This document shows, in pieces, positions 27,027-35,496 of a stretch of DNA of 64,000 nt. A program made the position numbers and the translations under genes. The notes below the pieces were generated by a model. The model worked only from the letters and a program-made list of their open reading frames with translations, was not told the DNA's origin and searched no databases. Source of the stretch: Phycicoccus sp. Root101 (GTDB lineage Bacteria; Actinomycetota; Actinomycetes; Actinomycetales; Dermatophilaceae); NCBI RefSeq assembly GCF_001426245.1, contig NZ_LMCM01000001.1:498625-562624 (forward strand), given 5' to 3'. How positions within the stretch are numbered: the stretch's first letter is position 1; every line of letters begins with the position of its first letter.

Positions 27027-27551
27027 TCAGCCGCGGGCGACGTGGCAGCGCTCGAGCTCGGCGGCGCCGAAACCCAGCCCGTCCCAGGGACCGGCATAGC
27101 GGAGCACCGCCACGGTCGACGTCGGGAACCCGGCAGCGAGGCAGTCGTGCGCCTGCAGCGACCCGTTCCCCTCGGCGAGCCCGCTGGCGAGCGCCGCCAT
27201 CGTCGGGTTGTGCCCGACGACGAGCACGACCTGGGCCTCCCCCGCCGACTCGCGGACCGTGCGCAGCACGGCGTCCGAACCCCCGGTGTACACAGAGGAG
27301 TCGTACTCGACCGTCTCGCCGCACGCACCGCCGCTCTCGGCCTCTGCCCAGGTCTGGCGCGTCCTGGCCGACGTCGAGCAGAGCACCAGCTCCGGACCGA
27401 GACCGTGCTCGTGCAGCCAGGCTCCGGCTGCACGCGCGTCCCGCCGTCCCCGTGCGGTGAGCTCACGGTCGTGGTCGGGCTTACCGAGGCCCTCCTCGGC
27501 CTTCGCATGCCGGAAGAGGATCAGGACCTTGTCATCGCTGGCCAGGGTCAT
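27027..27551 (-). CDS. SixA-like histidine phosphatase
   Basis: 174 aa phosphoglycerate-mutase-superfamily phosphatase. The catalytic RHAKAE occurs at residues 14-19, with a second His in VVGHNPTMAAL. Short SixA-type members remove phosphate from histidine-phosphotransfer proteins or small molecules; the substrate is not evident. It is transcribed toward ilvD with 133 bp between, and lies 84 bp past the end of the YhgE/Pip gene on the same strand. Confidence 0.85.
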   Translation of the reverse strand: MTLASDDKVLILFRHAKAEEGLGKPDHDRELTARGRRDARAAGAWLHEHGLGPELVLCSTSARTRQTWAEAESGGACGETVEYDSSVYTGGSDAVLRTVRESAGEAQVVLVVGHNPTMAALASGLAEGNGSLQAHDCLAAGFPTSTVAVLRYAGPWDGLGFGAAELERCHVARG

Positions 27552-27635
27552 ACCCCGAGCATGGCCCTGTCCGTGGCGATCAGCCAGTCTTGACAGCCGG
27601 GCGCCGACGGGGTTCGGGGGCCGTGGGACGTCGGC

Positions 27636-29699
27636 TCAGATCGCCAGCTCCGGCTTGATCCGCAGGGCCGTCCACCGGCCGGCACGACGCGCCGCCGAGG
27701 TGGACACGAGGAACGCTCCGAGGAGCCATGCGGCCAGGACCGCGAGGTCCAGACCGAGGTGGTCCAGCGAGCCGCCGTACATGAGCCGGCGGACCCCGTC
27801 GACGGCGTAGGACATCGGCAGCACGTGGTGCAACGGGTGCAGGGGTTCGGGCAGCGTCTGCCAGGGGAACGTGCCGCCCGCACTGACCAGCTGGACCACC
27901 ATGAGGACCAGGCCGAGGAACTTGCCGGGGGCTCCGAACCGCGCCGCCAGGGCGTGCAGCACCATGACGAACGTCGCCGACACCGCCCCCATGAAGGCGA
28001 GCAGGGCCACCGGGTGGGCGACGTCGATGCCGACGGCGAGCCGCACGACGGTGAAGACCAGGACGGCCTGCACGAGCCCCAGGGCAGCCGGGGCCAACCA
28101 CCCGCCTAGCGCGGTGCGCCAGCTGGGCTGCCCCGTCGCGAGGGACCGGGAGGACAGGGGGTTGAGCAGGAGGAAGAGGACGTAGGCCCCGATCCACAGC
28201 GACAGGCTGAGGAAGAAGGGGGCGAGCCCGGCACCGTAGGTGTTCGCGGACGCGAGGGAGCTTCCCTGCACCCCGACGGGATTGCCGAGGGTCTGCGCCA
28301 CGGCCTTGCGCTGGTCGGCGCTGGGGTCCGGGATGGAGCGCAGCCCCTTGGCCAATCCGTCGTGCAGCTGCGTGGCCCCGTCCGAGAGTCGGTCCACCCC
28401 ATCGGCCAGCTGGTGGGCACCCGAGTCGAGCCGGTTCGTCCCGTCGACGGCGTCCTGCTCCCCTGCCGAGAGACGAGCGGCGCCCGACGCCAGCGACCGG
28501 TTGCCCGAGGCGAGGTCGCTCGCGCCTGCGGCGAGGGTGGTGCTCCCCGTGGCCGCGTCGTGGATGCCCGCGTGGAGCGGACCTGCCGCCGCTGCGAGCC
28601 TCGACGCGCCGTCGGCCACCTGGCCGGCACCGGTGGCGAGCCGGTCGAGCTGTCCCGACGCCGTCTGCACCTGCGAGTTGGCGTCGGAGACGGGACCGCT
28701 GAGCTGGGCCGCGGCATCGAGGACGGCCTGGACCTGGTCATCGGTGAACCCGCCGGCCCGCAGCCGGTCCGCGAGGTCGCCCCGGGCGGACGTCAGCGAG
28801 GTCACGAGGTCCTGCGACGCCGTGGCGACGCGCTGGCCGGCGGCGGCGACCGTCGCGTTGCCGTCGGCCACCTGCTGCGCGCCGGCGGCGAGCTTCTTCG
28901 TGTCGGCGGGGAGGCTCTTGGTCCGGTCGTCGAGGGTCCCCAGGCCCTCGCTGAGACGGGTTGCCCCGGTCGACAGGCGCTCCGCGCCGTTCGCCGCCCT
29001 CGTCGCACCGGACGACAGCTCCTTCGAGCCGGCGAGGAGCTGCTGCTGGCCCGCCGCGAGCTGGTCGGCCCCTGCGGCGAGCTGGTGCACGCCCGCCTTC
29101 GCGTCCGACAGGCCCTTGGCGAGCCGGCCCGCGCCGTCGACCGCGTCCGAGACCTTGTCGTGGATGGTGCCGAACCCGACCAGGAGCTGGTTGGCCGCCG
29201 TCGAGCTCACCTGCGAGGCAACGGTCTTCGTGACCTGGGCGACGACCTGGTTGGCGATCGTGCGGGCCAGGTAGTTGTTCGCGTCGTTGGTGACCACCCG
29301 GAGCTGGGCCTGCCGCGGGGTGAACTCCGCACTCGAGGCGAGGTCCGCGGAGAAGTCGCGGGGCACGACCAGCGCGAAGTCGTAGGTCCCGTCGTCGACC
29401 CCGGCCTCGGCACCGGCCCGCGAGACCCGGTGCCAGTCGAAGCTGTGGGAGTCGAGCAGCTCGGTCGCGACCCGGTCGCCCACCTGCAACCGCTCACCGT
29501 TGGCCAGGGTCGTGCCTGCGTCCTCGACGACGACTGCCGCCGGCACACGGTCGAGGGCGCCGTACGGGTCCTTGTTGGCGTACAGGTACAGCCCGCCGTA
29601 GAGCGTCGGCACGAGGACCAGGGCGGCCAGCGCAGCTCGCGGCAGCCGTCCGGCCGTGATGCGGCGCAGCTCGGTGAGGGCGAGGCGAAGGGCGGTCAT
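27636..29699 (-). CDS. YhgE/Pip-family membrane protein
   Basis: 687 aa with one N-terminal transmembrane helix (about 18-38), a long extracellular region, and a C-terminal block of about five to six transmembrane helices resembling ABC-2 permeases. The middle (about residues 165-455) carries many LxxGAxxLxxG-type repeats that predict long helices or a stalk, as in YhgE, Pip and type VII-associated EsaA. It starts with ATG overlapping the stop of the preceding ABC-like gene. Probably an exporter or surface assembly component; the cargo is unknown. Confidence 0.85.
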   Translation of the reverse strand: MTALRLALTELRRITAGRLPRAALAALVLVPTLYGGLYLYANKDPYGALDRVPAAVVVEDAGTTLANGERLQVGDRVATELLDSHSFDWHRVSRAGAEAGVDDGTYDFALVVPRDFSADLASSAEFTPRQAQLRVVTNDANNYLARTIANQVVAQVTKTVASQVSSTAANQLLVGFGTIHDKVSDAVDGAGRLAKGLSDAKAGVHQLAAGADQLAAGQQQLLAGSKELSSGATRAANGAERLSTGATRLSEGLGTLDDRTKSLPADTKKLAAGAQQVADGNATVAAAGQRVATASQDLVTSLTSARGDLADRLRAGGFTDDQVQAVLDAAAQLSGPVSDANSQVQTASGQLDRLATGAGQVADGASRLAAAAGPLHAGIHDAATGSTTLAAGASDLASGNRSLASGAARLSAGEQDAVDGTNRLDSGAHQLADGVDRLSDGATQLHDGLAKGLRSIPDPSADQRKAVAQTLGNPVGVQGSSLASANTYGAGLAPFFLSLSLWIGAYVLFLLLNPLSSRSLATGQPSWRTALGGWLAPAALGLVQAVLVFTVVRLAVGIDVAHPVALLAFMGAVSATFVMVLHALAARFGAPGKFLGLVLMVVQLVSAGGTFPWQTLPEPLHPLHHVLPMSYAVDGVRRLMYGGSLDHLGLDLAVLAAWLLGAFLVSTSAARRAGRWTALRIKPELAI

Positions 29700-30313
29700 G
29701 CGGCCACCCCCAGCTCGTAGGTGGCGGGCAGGGCGAGCTGACGGGCGGTCCCGTGGGTCACCTGCACGACGACCGTGAGGCCCTCGGCGGCGAGGCGCTC
29801 CGCCGCGGCATACCAGTCGGTCGGGTCTCCCCCGAGGCGGTCGGGGGCGGCCACGACGAGCACACGCGTGGCGGCCCGCGACGCGGCCACGCGCATGAGC
29901 AGCGTGGTGCGCGTGGATGGCGGCAGGCTCTCGAAGCGTTCGCCCTGGTCCTCCACCCCGTGCCCGGCGAGGAACGCCCGCGTGGCCGCCCTGCTGGCGG
30001 GGCGTCCCGCCAGCGCGAGCTGCTCGGCGACGGCGGCCCGGACGCTGAGCGCGCCCTCGGGCGCGGTCACGTCGGGGACGTCGACGAGTGCGACGTGCCG
30101 TCGACGGAGCGCTTCCGACGCGTCACCGTCCACGGTGACGACTCCGTCCATCAGCGGCGCTCGGCCACCGAGGGCCAGCGCCAGCGCGACGTGGCCGTAG
30201 CCGGGGTCGCCCGCGACCAGGGTGACGTGCCCGGGACCGGCCGTCAGGCTCGTGGGCAGCAGCAGCGGGCCGTGCAGGCCCGCGACACTGACGTGGTCGG
30301 CGATGAGTTCCAT
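29696..30313 (-). CDS. Degenerate ABC-ATPase-like protein paired with YhgE/Pip
   Basis: 205 aa with the overall order of an ABC ATPase but no intact catalytic motif. The Walker A position reads GDPGYGHVALAL (the Lys and Ser/Thr are replaced by His and Val), the signature region reads LPPSTRTTL instead of LSGGQ, and Walker B reads VLVVAAPD instead of the usual DE ending. It cannot be a normal ATPase; a structural or regulatory pseudo-ATPase seems likely. Its stop overlaps the YhgE/Pip start (ATGA), so the pair is co-translated. The 18-residue extension upstream of ATG 30313 is not needed. Confidence 0.75.
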   Translation of the reverse strand: MELIADHVSVAGLHGPLLLPTSLTAGPGHVTLVAGDPGYGHVALALALGGRAPLMDGVVTVDGDASEALRRRHVALVDVPDVTAPEGALSVRAAVAEQLALAGRPASRAATRAFLAGHGVEDQGERFESLPPSTRTTLLMRVAASRAATRVLVVAAPDRLGGDPTDWYAAAERLAAEGLTVVVQVTHGTARQLALPATYELGVAA

Positions 30314-30359
30314 GCGATCTGCCTGTCCGGTGGTCGACACGAGGTGCCGGCCCCTCTCG

Positions 30360-30390
30360 ATACACAACTGTATTCAATACAGGAGTGTAT
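30360..30390. promoter_or_regulatory. TetR-type operator between tetR and the ABC/YhgE pair
   Basis: A dyad centred on 30375: the perfect inner palindrome CTGTATTCAATACAG (30368-30382), flanked after 2 nt on each side by ATACAC and GTGTAT. Every arm base except the two flanking positions is symmetrical. It is very AT-rich for this DNA and overlaps the tetR -10 region. A TetR autorepressor site is the natural reading. Confidence 0.8.
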
Positions 30391-30393
30391 TCT
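30388..30393 (+). promoter_or_regulatory. -10 element of a leaderless tetR promoter
   Basis: TATTCT, 7 nt, then GTG at 30401. The hexamer overlaps the right arm of the operator, so repressor binding would block the promoter. Confidence 0.55.
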
Positions 30394-30400
30394 CCGGGAC

Positions 30401-31066
30401 GTGCCCGAAGCCAGCCCAGCCGCCGTGAGCCCCACCACGTCCACCGCCCCCCGGACCGCTCGTCGCGAGGCGACCCGGGGCCGCCTGCTCGCTGCCGCCG
30501 AGGAGGTCTTCGCCGAGCGCGGCTTCCACGGCGCCAGCGTCGAGGACCTGTGCGAGCGGGCGCACTTCACCCGGGGCGCGTTCTACTCGAACTTCGCCTC
30601 CAAGGACGAGCTGGTCCTCGAGCTCTACGCCGCCCACGCGTCGGCGCTGCGGCAGCGCATCGCCGAGGTCGCCGAGCGACCCGGCCTGTCGCTCGAGCAG
30701 GTGCTCGAGGCGGTGTTCGACGTGTGGACCGACGACCCCGAGTCACGTCGTCGCTGGCACCTGCTCACCAGTGAGTTCGCCCTGCACGCCCTGCGGGACG
30801 AGGAGGCCCGCGCGGCCTGGGCCGGCGCCCAGGCCGCGATCCGCGACGAGCTCGTCCCCCTCGTCGACAGGATCGCCGCCGCCCAGGGGCTGCACCCCGC
30901 CGTGTCGACGACGGACCTCGTGCGCCTCATCAGCCTCGTCTTCCAGGGCGGGCTGGGCCAGCACCTCCTCGACCCGGGGTCCGTGCCGGCGGGCTCGCTC
31001 GAACGAGAGTTCCTCCCCCTGCTCATCCGGGCGGCGACGAGCAGGGATCCTCGAGCCGACCGCTAG
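30401..31066 (+). CDS. TetR/AcrR-family repressor
   Basis: 221 aa. The N-terminal helix-turn-helix (about residues 22-68) includes [22 protein letters not shown] and the recognition helix [16 protein letters not shown], followed by a helical ligand domain with a TetR_C-like ending. It is divergent from the ABC-like/YhgE pair and shares the palindromic operator, so it probably represses both itself and the membrane pair. The inducer is unknown. The GTG at 30401 was chosen from the leaderless promoter spacing and the DNA-binding domain position. Confidence 0.9.
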   Translation: MPEASPAAVSPTTSTAPRTARREATRGRLLAAAEEVFAERGFHGASVEDLCERAHFTRGAFYSNFASKDELVLELYAAHASALRQRIAEVAERPGLSLEQVLEAVFDVWTDDPESRRRWHLLTSEFALHALRDEEARAAWAGAQAAIRDELVPLVDRIAAAQGLHPAVSTTDLVRLISLVFQGGLGQHLLDPGSVPAGSLEREFLPLLIRAATSRDPRADR

Positions 31067-31069
31067 CCT
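31064..31069 (+). promoter_or_regulatory. -10 element of a leaderless promoter for the PLP enzyme
   Basis: TAGCCT, 7 nt, then ATG at 31077; overlaps the tetR stop region. Confidence 0.45.
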
Positions 31070-31076
31070 CGCCCCC

Positions 31077-32186
31077 ATGGACCAGGTGCCCGCGATCGTC
31101 GACGTACCGGCAGCCGCCCCGACCGACCGGGCCTGGCTCGACGAGGCGGTGCGACGCATCCAGGCCGATGCCAACCGCAGCGCCGACACCCACCTCGTGC
31201 ACGTCCCCGTCCCCGGGCTGCCGGACGTCGACATCTACCTCAAGGACGAGTCGACCCACCCCACGGGAAGCCTCAAGCACCGGCTCGCCCGGTCGCTGTT
31301 CCTCTACGCCCTCTGCAACGGCGAGCTCCGCGAGGGGACCACCGTCATCGAGGCCTCGAGCGGCTCCACCGCCGTGAGCGAGGCGTACTTCGCCCGGATG
31401 CTCGAGCTCCCCTTCATCGCCGTCATGGCGCGGACCACCAGCGCGGAGAAGATCGCCCTCATCGAGCGGGAGGGCGGGCAGTGCCACCTCGTCGACGACG
31501 CCGGCGAGGTCTACGACGTCGCCCGCCGGCTCGCGGTCGAGCGCGGTGGCCACTACCTCGACCAGTTCACCTTCGCCGAGCGGGCCACGGACTGGCGAGG
31601 CAACAACAACATCGCCGAGTCCGTCTTCGAGCAGATGTCGCTCGAGCGGCACCCGGTCCCCCGCTGGGTCGTCGTCGGGGCCGGGACCGGCGGCACGAGC
31701 GCCACCATCGGCCGCTACGTGCGCTACCGCGGGCTCGCCAGCCAGGTCTGCGTCGTCGACCCCGAGCGGTCGGCGTTCCTGCCCGCGTTCCGCGGCGACC
31801 ACGCCGGAGTGGCCGCCGCCTGCGGCTCACGCATCGAGGGCATCGGGCGTCCGCGGGTCGAGCCCAGCTTCGTCCCGAACGTCGTCGACCGCATGATGCT
31901 CGTCCCCGACGCCGCGTCAGTCGCTTCCATGCGCTTCCTCAACGAACGCACCGGCCGACGGGCCGGCGCCTCCACGGGCACCAACCTCTACGGCGTGCTG
32001 CGGCTCGCCTGCGAACTCTCGGCCCGGGGCGAGCGCGGCAGCATCGTCTCGCTCCTGTGCGACGGGGCCGAGCGGTATGCCGCGACGTACAACGACGACG
32101 CGTGGCTCGCCTCCGCCGGGCTGGACCTCGCGCCCTACACGGCCGTCCTGCGGCGCGCATGGGACGACGGCGTCTGGACCGGCTGA
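31077..32186 (+). CDS. Cysteine-synthase-fold PLP enzyme
   Basis: 369 aa fold-type II PLP enzyme. The cofactor lysine is in [11 protein letters not shown] (about residue 64), followed by the substrate loop [12 protein letters not shown] and the phosphate-binding [14 protein letters not shown]. The length exceeds CysK/CysM (about 310 aa), with extra C-terminal sequence ([26 protein letters not shown]). It is probably a cysteine synthase or cystathionine beta-synthase relative acting as a lyase or beta-replacement enzyme. Transcribed alone with a leaderless start; no sulphur-metabolism neighbours help define the substrate. Confidence 0.8.
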   Translation: MDQVPAIVDVPAAAPTDRAWLDEAVRRIQADANRSADTHLVHVPVPGLPDVDIYLKDESTHPTGSLKHRLARSLFLYALCNGELREGTTVIEASSGSTAVSEAYFARMLELPFIAVMARTTSAEKIALIEREGGQCHLVDDAGEVYDVARRLAVERGGHYLDQFTFAERATDWRGNNNIAESVFEQMSLERHPVPRWVVVGAGTGGTSATIGRYVRYRGLASQVCVVDPERSAFLPAFRGDHAGVAAACGSRIEGIGRPRVEPSFVPNVVDRMMLVPDAASVASMRFLNERTGRRAGASTGTNLYGVLRLACELSARGERGSIVSLLCDGAERYAATYNDDAWLASAGLDLAPYTAVLRRAWDDGVWTG

Positions 32187-32234
32187 CCGCCGACCCGACC
32201 GCGGACCCTGACCGTCGTCTCCGCGCGGCCCGGG

Positions 32235-32519
32235 TCAGCCACCGGACACGGCGTTGATGACGTGCACCGTCGCCTGCGGACCGACCTCGGTGCGGACGCC
32301 CTCGGCCCGCTTGGCGTCCTCACCGTCGACGAACACGTTGACGTGCCGGCGGATCTCGCCGCGCTCGTCACGGATCCGGGAGGCGAGGATCGGCCACGGC
32401 TCGAAGGCCAGGTCGAGGACGTCGGCCAGCGGGGCCGGCCCCTCGAGCTCGACCGGGAGCTCGGCCGCCCCGTCCGCCAGGTCGCGCAGCAGCCCCGGCA
32501 GCACGACGCGGGCCGTCAC
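32235..32519 (-). CDS. MoaD/ThiS-family ubiquitin-like protein
   Basis: 94 aa beta-grasp protein ending in the diagnostic Gly-Gly (VSGG) that is thiocarboxylated or conjugated in MoaD/ThiS relatives. The core HVNVFVDGED is typical of MoaD. The GTG start overlaps the stop of the upstream BNR-repeat gene (GTGA). No molybdopterin or thiamine genes are nearby, so it may serve another sulphur-transfer or conjugation pathway. The fold is a confident call; the role is open. Confidence 0.8.
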   Translation of the reverse strand: MTARVVLPGLLRDLADGAAELPVELEGPAPLADVLDLAFEPWPILASRIRDERGEIRRHVNVFVDGEDAKRAEGVRTEVGPQATVHVINAVSGG

Positions 32520-33601
32520 GGGAGGGTCACCGCCCGGACGCACAGGACGTCGGGCAGCTGCTCGACGATGCGGGTGAAGGACTCCCCTCCGTCGAGGGTG
32601 GCGTAGACCTCGCCGTTGCGCGTGCCGACGTAGAGGCCCGGCTCCTCGTGCGTGTCGGTCCCGGCGGCGTCGCGCAGCACGTTGGTGTAGCTCGGCTTCG
32701 GCAGGCCTGCGTCCTGGGTGTGCCACGTCGCGCCGGCGTCGTCGGTGCGCTGCAGCTGCAGGGTCGCGCCGGGCGGGATGCGCTCGCCGTCGGAGGCGAT
32801 GGGGACGAGCCACACGCTGTCACCGCGGGCGGGGTTGGACACCGCCGTCATCCCGAAGTTGGTGGGGAGGCCGGCCTCGATCGAGGTCCACGTGACACCG
32901 TCGTCGTCGGAGCGGTAGACGCCCCTGTGGTTCTGCGCGTAGAGGCGGGTCGGGGTCGCGCTGTCGCGTGCGACCTTGTGGACGCACTGCCCGAACTCCG
33001 GCCACTCGTCGTGCGGCTGGAAGTAGGCGTGGATGCCGGTGTTGCCCGGCGTCCACGAGCGGCCACCGTCGCGGGTGTTGTAGACCCCGCCGGTGCTCAT
33101 GGCGACGAGCATCGAGTCGGCGTCGACAGGGCTCGGCAGCACCGTGTGGATCGCGCCGCCCCCGAACCCCTCCCCCCACTCGGGCCGGTGCGGGTGCTCC
33201 CAGAGCCCGCGGTTCAGCTCGAACGTCTCGCCGCCGTCCTCGCTGCGCCACAGGCCCTGCGGTTCGGTGCCCGCCCACACGACCTGCGGGTCGTGCGGGT
33301 CGGCGACGAGCTGCCACGTGGCCTTGAGCGCGGTGTCGGTGTCCTCCGGGAACCGGATCGACCCCTCAGGGTGCTCGACCCACGTGGCGCCCAGGTCGTC
33401 GGAGTGCTGCAGCGACGGACCCCAGTGCGAGGAACGGAAGCCGACGACGAGCCGGGGCGTCGCGCGACGGGTGTCGAACAGGAGCGAGAGCACCTCGCTC
33501 ATGAGGAAGTGGGGGCCGTCGACCTGCCACGTCCGGCGGTCCTCGCTGCGGGCGAGCCACAGCCCCTTGCGTGTCCCGATGCCCACGATCGTCTGTGTCA
33601 T
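32516..33601 (-). CDS. BNR/VPS10-type beta-propeller protein (exo-sialidase superfamily)
   Basis: 361 aa cytoplasmic protein without signal peptide. Repeated Asp-box-like motifs (SDDLGATWVEH, SEDGGETFELN, RDGGRSWTPG, SDDDGVTWTSI, TDDAGATWHTQ, LDGGESFTRI) define a six- to seven-bladed propeller of the sialidase/photosystem-stability superfamily. No sialidase catalytic Arg triad is evident, so glycosidase activity is doubtful. It is coupled to the MoaD/ThiS gene by a 4-nt overlap, a pairing I have seen described only as neighbouring genes in actinobacteria. Start at ATG 33601. Confidence 0.82.
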   Translation of the reverse strand: MTQTIVGIGTRKGLWLARSEDRRTWQVDGPHFLMSEVLSLLFDTRRATPRLVVGFRSSHWGPSLQHSDDLGATWVEHPEGSIRFPEDTDTALKATWQLVADPHDPQVVWAGTEPQGLWRSEDGGETFELNRGLWEHPHRPEWGEGFGGGAIHTVLPSPVDADSMLVAMSTGGVYNTRDGGRSWTPGNTGIHAYFQPHDEWPEFGQCVHKVARDSATPTRLYAQNHRGVYRSDDDGVTWTSIEAGLPTNFGMTAVSNPARGDSVWLVPIASDGERIPPGATLQLQRTDDAGATWHTQDAGLPKPSYTNVLRDAAGTDTHEEPGLYVGTRNGEVYATLDGGESFTRIVEQLPDVLCVRAVTLP

Positions 33602-33679
33602 GACCCCATGGTGGCACCGCCCGGTGTCAGTGTGACCGCCCATCATGGGACGAGTTCGCGACACGTGGAGGAGGACGGG

Positions 33680-34477
33680 GTGACCGGACCACAGGCCGGC
33701 GGGCTGGTGTTCGAGGACGACTTCGACGGCGACACCGCGGACGGGCTCGACCGTTCTCGGTGGCTGCCGCACTACCTCCCGCAGTGGAGCTCGCGGGCCG
33801 CCTCCGCGGCGACCTGGCAGGTGCGTGACTCCTGCCTCCACCTGAGCGTGCCGCCGCACCAGGGTCTGTGGTGCCCGGAGGTCCAGGACGACCCGCCCCT
33901 GCGCGTCTCCGGGGTCCAGTCCGGCGTCTTCTCGGGACCGGTGGGCAGCCGGGTCGGCCAGCAGCCGGTCGACGAGCGCAGCGTCGTCCGGGAGGTGCAG
34001 GAGCCGTGGTGGGGTTGGACCCCGCACCTCGGCCGGCTCGAGCTGAGGGCGCGGATGTCGCTGAGCCCGCGGTCGATGGCCGCCTGGTGGTTCGTCGGCC
34101 TCGAGGACTCCCCCGAGCGCTGCGGTGAGCTGTGCGTCATGGAGGTGTTCGGCCGCTCGGTGGCCGGCGCCTCGGCCGAGGTCGGCATGGGGGTTCACGC
34201 CTTCCGCGACCCGGCCCTGCGCGAGGACTGGGAGGCGCCGCGCCTCGACCTCCACGTCAGCGACTTCCACGTGTATGCCGTCGACTGGCGCCCCGGGTCC
34301 GCGGACTTCCTCGTCGACGGGGAGGTGGTCCGCACGACGACCGTCTCGCCCGACTACCCCGTCCAGAGCATGCTCGCCGTGTTCGACTTCCCGACGTGGG
34401 CGACGTCCGGTGACGAGCAGGAGGCGGTCCACGTCCCTGAGCTCGTCGTGGACTGGGTGCGTGGCTACGCCCCCTGA
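33680..34477 (+). CDS. GH16-like concanavalin A-fold protein with altered catalytic motif
   Basis: 265 aa. The family 16 beta-sandwich pattern starts with VFEDDFDGD and includes GRLELRARM, AAWWFVG, the catalytic-strand GELCVMEVFG and DFHVYAVDWRPGSADFLVDGEVV. In active GH16 enzymes the strand reads ExDxxE; here the two Glu remain but the middle Asp is Cys, so activity may be lost or changed. There is no signal peptide. GTG 33680 has GGAGGAGG 5 nt upstream; an in-frame ATG at 33608 is an alternative. Its last 13 bp overlap the convergent dehydrogenase gene. Confidence 0.75.
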   Translation: MTGPQAGGLVFEDDFDGDTADGLDRSRWLPHYLPQWSSRAASAATWQVRDSCLHLSVPPHQGLWCPEVQDDPPLRVSGVQSGVFSGPVGSRVGQQPVDERSVVREVQEPWWGWTPHLGRLELRARMSLSPRSMAAWWFVGLEDSPERCGELCVMEVFGRSVAGASAEVGMGVHAFRDPALREDWEAPRLDLHVSDFHVYAVDWRPGSADFLVDGEVVRTTTVSPDYPVQSMLAVFDFPTWATSGDEQEAVHVPELVVDWVRGYAP

Positions 34478-35403
34478 ACCGACCCCCGGACGAGGTTGCT
34501 CAGCGGGCGCCCCGCGGCATACGCGCCGAGCTGCTCGCGAAGGAGGCGCACGGCGCGCGGCTTGAAGGCGGTGGACGCACCACCGACGTGCGGGGTGATG
34601 AGCACGCCGGGTGCCGACCACAGGGGGTGGCCCGCGGGGAGCGGCTCGGGATCGGTGACGTCGAGCGCCGCCCGCAACCGACCGGCCTCGAGGTGCTTGA
34701 CGAGGGCATCGGTGTCGACGACCCCGCCCCGCGCCACGTTGACGAGCAGGGCGCCGTCCGGCATCGCCGACAGGAACGCGTCGTCCACGAGGCCGGCCGT
34801 GGCCTCGCCGAGCGGGACGATGACCACGACGACGTCGTGCTCGGGCAGCAGGCCCGGGAGCTCGTCCACGCCGTGCACGGAGCGCACCAGCTCGTCACCT
34901 GCGCGCGCCCTGCTCGCGACCGCGGTGAGGTCGACCTCGAACGGCGTGAACCTCGCCGCGATGGCCCGCCCGATCGAGCCGTACCCCAGGATCAGGACGC
35001 GCTTGTCCGCCAGTGCCGGGTGGATCGAGCCCGGGAGCCACCGCCCCTCCTGCTGCGCCGCGTGGAAGTCGGGGAAGTCGCGCAGGGCCGCCAGCGTCAG
35101 GGCCAGGGCCAGCTCGGCGGTCGAGGCGTCGTGGACCCCGGCGGCGTTCGCCAGGGCCACGCCATCGGGCAGGACGGCCGCGATGTCCTCGTACCCGGCG
35201 GTCAGGGTCTGCACGAGCTCGACCGAGGGTGCGTGGCGGATGTTGGGCAGCAGCGGACCTGCACCCATGTAGGGCGGCACGACGACCCTGACCTCGTCGG
35301 CCCGCTCCGGGGGACCGGTCATGTCCCACACCGCGAGCTCGAGCCCGGGGACCGGCCCGACCGCGTCGATCCAGTCCTGCCCAGGCAGCGTCACGAGCGT
35401 CAT
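34465..35403 (-). CDS. D-isomer-specific 2-hydroxyacid dehydrogenase
   Basis: 312 aa NAD(P)-dependent oxidoreductase. The Rossmann motif is VLILGYGSIGRAIAARF (about residues 134-150), with catalytic Arg in VNVARGGVVD, a Glu in DVTDPEPLP and His in ITPHVGGAS. The short form lacks the ACT domain found in serA. The substrate may be glyoxylate/hydroxypyruvate or another 2-keto acid. The 3' end overlaps the convergent GH16-like gene by 13 bp. Confidence 0.85.
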   Translation of the reverse strand: MTLVTLPGQDWIDAVGPVPGLELAVWDMTGPPERADEVRVVVPPYMGAGPLLPNIRHAPSVELVQTLTAGYEDIAAVLPDGVALANAAGVHDASTAELALALTLAALRDFPDFHAAQQEGRWLPGSIHPALADKRVLILGYGSIGRAIAARFTPFEVDLTAVASRARAGDELVRSVHGVDELPGLLPEHDVVVVIVPLGEATAGLVDDAFLSAMPDGALLVNVARGGVVDTDALVKHLEAGRLRAALDVTDPEPLPAGHPLWSAPGVLITPHVGGASTAFKPRAVRLLREQLGAYAAGRPLSNLVRGSVQGA

Positions 35404-35496
35404 GGCCCCACGCTAACCCGCGGCCCGTCCCTGCCGCCGGGCGGCGGGTCGGGCGACGCCGGGTGCCGTGGCCGGTCACCTCGCGCACAATGGGGT

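Noticed and set aside
32516-33601. Secreted sialidase
   Set aside because: Asp-box repeats are present, but there is no signal peptide and no evident Arg triad or Tyr/Glu pair, so enzymatic sialidase was not called.
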